NCBI GenBank assembly: GCA_007116765.1
Contig: SKHV01000053.1
Coordinates: 1-27,306 of the forward strand
DNA length: 27,306 bases
From: Prolixibacteraceae bacterium
Lineage (GTDB): Bacteria; Bacteroidota; Bacteroidia; Bacteroidales; Prolixibacteraceae
Reading direction: 5' to 3'
In this document: positions 23,278-27,306 of the stretch, piece after piece
Numbering within the stretch: position 1 is the first letter of the stretch
Layout of the letters: each line of letters begins with the position of its first letter
Notes under the pieces: model-generated
The model's input: only the letters and a program-made list of their open reading frames with translations
What the model was told of the DNA's origin: nothing
The model's database searches: none
Made by a program: the position numbers and the translations under genes

Positions 23278-25029
23278 TTATTTCTTAATATTAATTTTTA
23301 AACCGAGTTCGTCAAGCTGTTCTTGAGTAATAGGCGAAGGCGATTCTATCATTATATCTCTTCCCGAATTGTTTTTAGGGAAAGCAATCACATCGCGTAT
23401 CGAATCAAGTCCGGCAAATAGGCTCACCAGTCTGTCGAAACCAAAAGCGATACCGGCATGTGGAGGAGCGCCATATTTGAATGCATTCATCAAGAAACCA
23501 AACTGTGCCTCAGCTTGTTCTTTTGTAAAACCTAAAAGGTTGAACATTTTTGCTTGTAATGCGCTGTCGAATATACGAACCGAACCTCCACCAATTTCAA
23601 CACCGTTTATCACTAAGTCGTAGGCATTGGCTCTCACTGCACCCGGATTAGTGTTAAGCATTTCAAGGTCTTCGGGCTTTGGTGCCGTAAACGGATGGTG
23701 CATTGCATGAAACCTTTTGGTGTCCTCGTCCCACTCCAAGAGTGGAAAGTCGGTAACCCACATAGGTTTAAATGTGTTTTTGTCCAAAAGTCCAAGCTGC
23801 TTGCCCATTTCGAGACGTAAGGCACTCATTTGTTGTAGTGTGCATGTTTTTTCGCCCGATAAAAGCAACAGTAAATCGCCCGGTTTTGCATTGCAGGCTT
23901 CGACCCACGTTTTTAAGTCGTTTTGGTCGTAAAATTTATCAACCGACGATTTAAAAGTGCCATCGGTATTGTATTTTACGTATACCATTCCTTTTGCTCC
24001 AACTTGCGGGCGCTGTACAAATTTTGTCAGCTCGTCAAGTTGCTTACGGCTGTAATCGGCTGCCCCGTCAACTGCAATTGCCACAATATATTCGGCCGAA
24101 TTGAAAATACCGAAATCTTTGCCCTTCGCTATTTCCGTCATATTGTTAAAAATCATCCCAAAACGCATATCGGGTTTGTCGCTACCGTATTTTTCCATGG
24201 CTTCGGCATAGGGCATACGTACAAATGTTCCGGGGTCTATTCCTTTAAGTAGTTTGAAAAGATGACGGGTGAGCCCCTCGAATGTTTCCAGTACATCGTT
24301 TTGTTCCACAAAGGCCATTTCGCAGTCAATTTGGGTAAATTCGGGTTGGCGGTCGGCACGCAGGTCTTCGTCTCGGAAGCATTTCACAATTTGGTAGTAG
24401 CGGTCGAACCCGGCAACCATAAGTAATTGCTTAAATACCTGAGGGCTTTGCGGAAGAGCATAAAATTCACCCTGATTCATGCGAGAGGGTACAATAAAAT
24501 CGCGGGCACCTTCGGGTGTCGATTTAATGAGTACCGGAGTTTCAGTTTCAATAAATTGTTGGGCATCGAGGTAATTGCGAATTGCAACAGCCATTTTTGA
24601 ACGAAGCACCAGATTTTCCCTCACCACATCGCGTCGTAAATCGAGGTAGCGGTATTTCATTCGGAGCTCGTCTCCTCCATCAGTGTCGGTTTGAATAGTA
24701 AATGGTGGAACTGCCGATGGGCTGAGTATGGTTAATTCTGTAATATCAACTTCTACATCACCTGTAGGTATTTTTGAATTTTTGCTTTCACGTTCAAGAA
24801 CCTTCCCTGTTGCCTGTATCACAAATTCACGCCCCAAATCATCAACCTGTTGTTGGAGGCTCTTTGTTGCTTTTTCGTCAATAACCAGCTGGGTAATTCC
24901 ATAACGGTCGCGCAGGTCTATAAAAGTCATTCCCCCTAGTCGCCTTACGCGTTGTATCCAACCGCTAAGAGTTACTTCTGATCCGCTATGCTCTTTTCGT
25001 AATTCGCCGCAAGTATGTGTTCTGTACAT
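23278..25029 (-). CDS. aspS: Aspartyl-tRNA synthetase
   Basis: A 583-residue class II synthetase of bacterial type: an OB-fold anticodon-binding domain (about 1-105, LSGWIQRVRRLGGMTFIDLRD), the catalytic core with motif 2 CFRDEDLRADRQPEFTQID, the GAD insertion domain (about 290-420), and motif 3 GIAFGFDRLVSLFAG. Leu31 in RRLGG is the residue found in discriminating AspRS enzymes, where non-discriminating bacterial forms often have His, so it probably charges only tRNA-Asp; this is inference from one position. The frame extends to 25077 without a good start; the ATG at 25029 (MYRTHTCGEL) matches the family. A clear terminator follows. Confidence 0.97.
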   Translation of the reverse strand: MYRTHTCGELRKEHSGSEVTLSGWIQRVRRLGGMTFIDLRDRYGITQLVIDEKATKSLQQQVDDLGREFVIQATGKVLERESKNSKIPTGDVEVDITELTILSPSAVPPFTIQTDTDGGDELRMKYRYLDLRRDVVRENLVLRSKMAVAIRNYLDAQQFIETETPVLIKSTPEGARDFIVPSRMNQGEFYALPQSPQVFKQLLMVAGFDRYYQIVKCFRDEDLRADRQPEFTQIDCEMAFVEQNDVLETFEGLTRHLFKLLKGIDPGTFVRMPYAEAMEKYGSDKPDMRFGMIFNNMTEIAKGKDFGIFNSAEYIVAIAVDGAADYSRKQLDELTKFVQRPQVGAKGMVYVKYNTDGTFKSSVDKFYDQNDLKTWVEACNAKPGDLLLLLSGEKTCTLQQMSALRLEMGKQLGLLDKNTFKPMWVTDFPLLEWDEDTKRFHAMHHPFTAPKPEDLEMLNTNPGAVRANAYDLVINGVEIGGGSVRIFDSALQAKMFNLLGFTKEQAEAQFGFLMNAFKYGAPPHAGIAFGFDRLVSLFAGLDSIRDVIAFPKNNSGRDIMIESPSPITQEQLDELGLKINIKK

Positions 25030-25071
25030 TTTCGATAAATTTTCTGTTTGGCTGCTAAAATAATAAGAATT

Positions 25072-25095
25072 AAGCAACCCTTAATGTAGTTGCTT
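25072..25095. repeat. 7-bp inverted repeat in the aspS upstream region
   Basis: AAGCAAC (25072-25078) and GTTGCTT (25089-25095) are perfect inverted copies with a 10-nt spacer, about 43-66 bp upstream of the aspS ATG. It could be an operator or a leader hairpin. No anti-terminator, T-box or leader peptide was recognised. Confidence 0.35.
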
Positions 25096-25404
25096 CAAAA
25101 TAATACTTCAACAGGGTACAATTTTTATACCTGCCAATATTTAAAATTTCGAAAACGAAGACTTTTTGTATTTACGGTTACAATAATATTTTCCAGTTAG
25201 TGCTAAATTAAATGAAAAATACAAGTGAAAACAACAATATACAGCCCCCAAGCGATTAATGTTAAACCCGAAAAAAGTAAACTTTGCGATCGTTTTTTTA
25301 ATGAAACAATCCCTACTTGCACAATGCTCATCATAATGTTAAGTTTTAAGTGTTCCCCGTACTTAAAAAACCTCAGTTTATTTTCCGCTTTAAATATATG
25401 AAAT

Positions 25405-25517
25405 AAAAATCCCATTTTGCAAAAAGAATTCATGTTATTTTAATATTGTACAAACGATAAAATCATTTTATATACTTATCCAGTTGAATTTTAAATAGAA
25501 AAAATCCCATTTTGCAA
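25405..25517 (+). repeat. 18-bp direct repeat, two copies 95 bp apart
   Basis: AAAAATCCCATTTTGCAA occurs at 25405-25422 and 25500-25517 without mismatch. The second copy continues into TGC and lies about 65 bp upstream of tadA. The origin is unknown: local duplication or paired binding sites. Nothing between the copies is recognised. Confidence 0.7.
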
Positions 25518-25580
25518 TGCTTTCGAAAAAATCATCTCAAATTATGTAACTTGCGGACGTAAATATTTTAACACTTATTG

Positions 25581-26030
25581 ATGATGATTGAACCTTTTTC
25601 CGACGAGTATTTTATGCGTCGTGCTCTTGAACAAGCAAAAATTGCTTTTGATAGAGGTGAAATTCCTGTAGGTTGTATAATTGTTTGTAACAATCAGATA
25701 GTTGCCTCGGCACACAATTATACACAAACCTTAAACGATGTTACGGCGCATGCCGAAATGCAAGCCATAACTGCAGCTGCAAATATGCTTGGAGGAAAAT
25801 ATCTCACTAATTGTGTAATGTATGTAACACTGGAACCATGTGCAATGTGTGCTTCGGCTTTAGGGTGGTCGCAAATCAGCAAGATAGTGTACGGAGCTAC
25901 TGATGCTAAAAAGGGTTACCAAATATATGCCCCTAAGGTGTTGCATCCAAAAACAGAGATTGTTACAGGTGTGTTGCAATACGAATCGGAACAAATACTT
26001 AAACTTTTTTTTGCTTCAAAAAGAAATTAG
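25581..26030 (+). CDS. tadA: tRNA-specific adenosine deaminase
   Basis: A 149-residue enzyme that converts wobble A34 to inosine in tRNA-Arg(ACG). The zinc/catalytic motif is HAEMQAI (His and the proton-shuttle Glu), paired with EPCAMC, whose two cysteines complete the zinc site; IPVGCIIV precedes them and SKIVYGATDAKKG follows. Length is normal for bacterial TadA. The ATG at 25581 is preferred to the TTG at 25578; a second ATG follows at once. The terminator hairpin downstream overlaps the last codons. Confidence 0.95.
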   Translation: MMIEPFSDEYFMRRALEQAKIAFDRGEIPVGCIIVCNNQIVASAHNYTQTLNDVTAHAEMQAITAAANMLGGKYLTNCVMYVTLEPCAMCASALGWSQISKIVYGATDAKKGYQIYAPKVLHPKTEIVTGVLQYESEQILKLFFASKRN

Positions 26031-26046
26031 CTTGAAGCAATTTTTT
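26011..26046 (+). terminator. Rho-independent terminator overlapping the tadA stop
   Basis: TTGCTTCAA (26011-26019) pairs perfectly with TTGAAGCAA (26032-26040), followed at once by TTTTTT (26041-26046). The 12-nt loop contains the tadA TAG (26028-26030), so the 5' arm is coding sequence. Confidence 0.75.
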
Positions 26047-26129
26047 AGCAATAATATTTACTATTGTTATAAATATATGTAACTTGAAACGAGATTTATA
26101 GACCATTAACCCCTTTAAAAAATCTCATT

Positions 26130-26666
26130 ATGAAAAAACCACTTGTTACTATTAAACTTCGAGTTTTTACTCGTGACATGATCGCATTTTACAGTGCGAA
26201 TCCAGCTTATGGAACAAAAGAAGAACCTTATCCTGCCGATTTTTTCTGTCAGTTAATTTCATCCACAGCGATGTTTTATGGGCCGCTTAAAAATATTTTG
26301 TTGTTCCAGAATGACACAATCTACCGGTGGGTAATTGAGTCGGATAAAGGCGAACCGCTTAAATTTAGAATAACAAGCGATACGCCTGAAATGGATATGG
26401 AAATGATTACCGACAAACCAAGCAATGAAAAGTGGAAAAAAGTGTTTAAAAACGCACCACAAATGGAAAAATCGGGAATTATAAAAGTGAAAAGTAAGGA
26501 TATTAACAGCAATAGCTTTGAGCTGGAAACCTCGAGTAATGTAAAAGATGGGGGAAAAATGAAATATTCATTTAATTTTGAATTTGAAAATGATAAGGGA
26601 GAATTAAAATACGGGCAAATTGATCCACATGGTGACACGTACCCGCCACCCTTTGGAGAGCCTTAA
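26130..26666 (+). CDS. Hypothetical protein, faint AidA/PixA resemblance
   Basis: A 178-residue protein with no signal peptide and no membrane helix, predicted soluble and beta-rich. I do not recognise it firmly. Two spots recall the AidA/PixA inclusion-body protein family: NDTIYRWVIESDKGEPL in the middle (relatives have a DxIxWRxES strand) and KMKYSFNFEFENDKGELKYG near the end, then QIDPHGDTYPPPFGEP. The region between is Lys-rich and charged. It has its own upstream region (99 bp after tadA, following a terminator). The partial TPR gene starts 10 bp after its stop, so the two may be co-transcribed. Confidence is high that it is a gene and low for the family. Confidence 0.75.
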   Translation: MKKPLVTIKLRVFTRDMIAFYSANPAYGTKEEPYPADFFCQLISSTAMFYGPLKNILLFQNDTIYRWVIESDKGEPLKFRITSDTPEMDMEMITDKPSNEKWKKVFKNAPQMEKSGIIKVKSKDINSNSFELETSSNVKDGGKMKYSFNFEFENDKGELKYGQIDPHGDTYPPPFGEP

Positions 26667-26676
26667 TAGATTTTTG

Positions 26677-27306
26677 ATGAAGAGTTTTTTATTTTTTATA
26701 TTCATAGCGATACTCTTTGCCGGTGGATTTGCGAATTCTCCGGCTTTTATTGATTCAATGAAAATTGAAGTCGATAATCCTAATATTCCTTTTGAACAGA
26801 GAATAACAACACTTCTTAGATTGTCGTATTATTCAATAAGCGAGCCTGAACAAGCAATATTCTACGGGAATCAGGCATTGAAACTGGCTCAGAAAAATGG
26901 TGCAAAGTCACAATGTGCCTATGCCTATGGCTACATTGGCCGTGCAAAGAGCAACATGGGTAATTATCTAGAAGCAATTGAAGCCTTTTCAATGTCAGCG
27001 AATCTTTTTCGCGAGAGTGAAATGCAACACGAAGAAGGATATGCATTATCTGCAATTGCCACCATTTTTTCGCGCAACAATGATGATTTTAACGCCATTA
27101 ATTACAATAAACTTGCTCTGGATATTTTCGAGAATAATCACGACTCTGCCAGTATTGCTACCATATTGCTAAATATGGGTGAAAGTTACCGGGGAGTCAA
27201 AAGAAACGACAGTGCTGAATATTATTTAAATAAAGCACTTTCGATTTTAAAAGATATTAGTCATTCTAATGACTCGCGCATTGAAGATAATATTTGGTTG
27301 GTAAAT
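26677..27306 (+). CDS. Secreted TPR-repeat protein, 3' truncated by window edge
   Basis: An open frame of 210 codons from the ATG at 26677 runs to the right edge without a stop. Residues 1-20 form a signal peptide (MKSFLFFIFIAILFAGGFAN). The rest is helical and matches tetratricopeptide repeats: EQAIFYGNQALKLAQKNGAK, AYGYIGRAKSNMGNYLEAIE, YALSAIATIFSRNNDDFNAI, then ATILLNMGESYRGVKRNDSA. In Bacteroidota this arrangement, a signal peptide and periplasmic TPRs, usually precedes a membrane helix and a cytoplasmic histidine kinase or DNA-binding output domain; the missing part decides. It starts 10 bp after the hypothetical gene. Confidence 0.88.
   Translation, partial: MKSFLFFIFIAILFAGGFANSPAFIDSMKIEVDNPNIPFEQRITTLLRLSYYSISEPEQAIFYGNQALKLAQKNGAKSQCAYAYGYIGRAKSNMGNYLEAIEAFSMSANLFRESEMQHEEGYALSAIATIFSRNNDDFNAINYNKLALDIFENNHDSASIATILLNMGESYRGVKRNDSAEYYLNKALSILKDISHSNDSRIEDNIWLVN

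Larger units (their letters stand above)
25030..25580. other. 551-bp gap between divergent aspS and tadA
   Basis: There is no convincing gene. The region is AT-rich and contains the aspS-side inverted repeat, an 18-bp direct repeat (25405-25422 and 25500-25517) and a tadA promoter-like motif near 25543. One - strand frame (25433-25203, 76 codons, ending in a hydrophobic SLLFSGLTLIAWGLYIVVF helix) could encode a small membrane protein, perhaps from internal methionines. It has no recognisable relative, so I do not call it. Confidence 0.6.

Noticed and set aside
23278..25029. Non-discriminating AspRS
   Set aside because: Leu31 in RRLGG fits the discriminating type and no gatCAB genes are in the window; not decisive but no support for the alternative.
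25203..25433. 76-codon hydrophobic - strand frame
   Set aside because: No known relative, no promoter or start context, and low-complexity AT-rich DNA; mentioned under the gap only.
1..27306. CRISPR array, tRNA or rRNA genes, prophage
   Set aside because: No regularly spaced repeats, no cloverleaf-like conserved blocks and no phage structural or integrase genes were seen.

Overview
The window is ordinary chromosome from a Bacteroidota bacterium, most likely of the order Bacteroidales/Marinilabiliales; the species cannot be read from the sequence. The signs are a Porin_10-type outer-membrane porin, an anti-sigma-like/TonB hybrid protein, the linkage purH-mreB-mreC-mreD-mrdA-rodA, upstream TAnnTTTG promoter boxes instead of strong Shine-Dalgarno sites, and moderate to low GC. 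No rRNA, tRNA, CRISPR array, integrase or transposase was seen.

Region 1 (1-3767) is an envelope-stress-like trio followed by an accessory patch. A 5'-truncated lemA and two TPM-domain genes lie on the + strand. Facing them is a DUF4160-DUF2442 pair on the - strand. Next comes a compact higB-higA toxin-antitoxin module, flanked by two direct copies of the last ~140 bp of the neighbouring YkgJ-family gene. This gene-end duplication is the most interesting structure in the window.

Region 2 (3873-10460) is cell-envelope work. It holds an outer-membrane porin, a lipoprotein lytic transglycosylase of MltF type, and a - strand run of a flippase-like UPF0104 membrane protein, a LolC/E-FtsX-type permease and a CoA-pyrophosphatase-type NUDIX hydrolase. 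The MltF and NUDIX genes overlap tail to tail by 71 bp.

Region 3 (10569-18707) begins with rsmA, then the purH-mreB-mreC-mreD-mrdA-rodA run. This joins the last two steps of IMP synthesis to the rod-shape elongasome: MreB filaments, the MreC/D scaffold, the PBP2 transpeptidase and the RodA glycan polymerase.

Region 4 (18873-23224) has a KamA-family radical SAM/PLP protein and gdhA, which suggests amino-acid nitrogen metabolism. It then has a sigma-factor gene reduced to region 2, directly before a protein with an anti-sigma-like N terminus, one membrane helix, an acidic linker and a TonB C-terminal domain.

Region 5 (23278-27306) has aspS on the - strand, a 550-bp gap with short repeats, tadA, an unrecognised gene with faint AidA/PixA resemblance, and the start of a secreted TPR protein that runs off the window.
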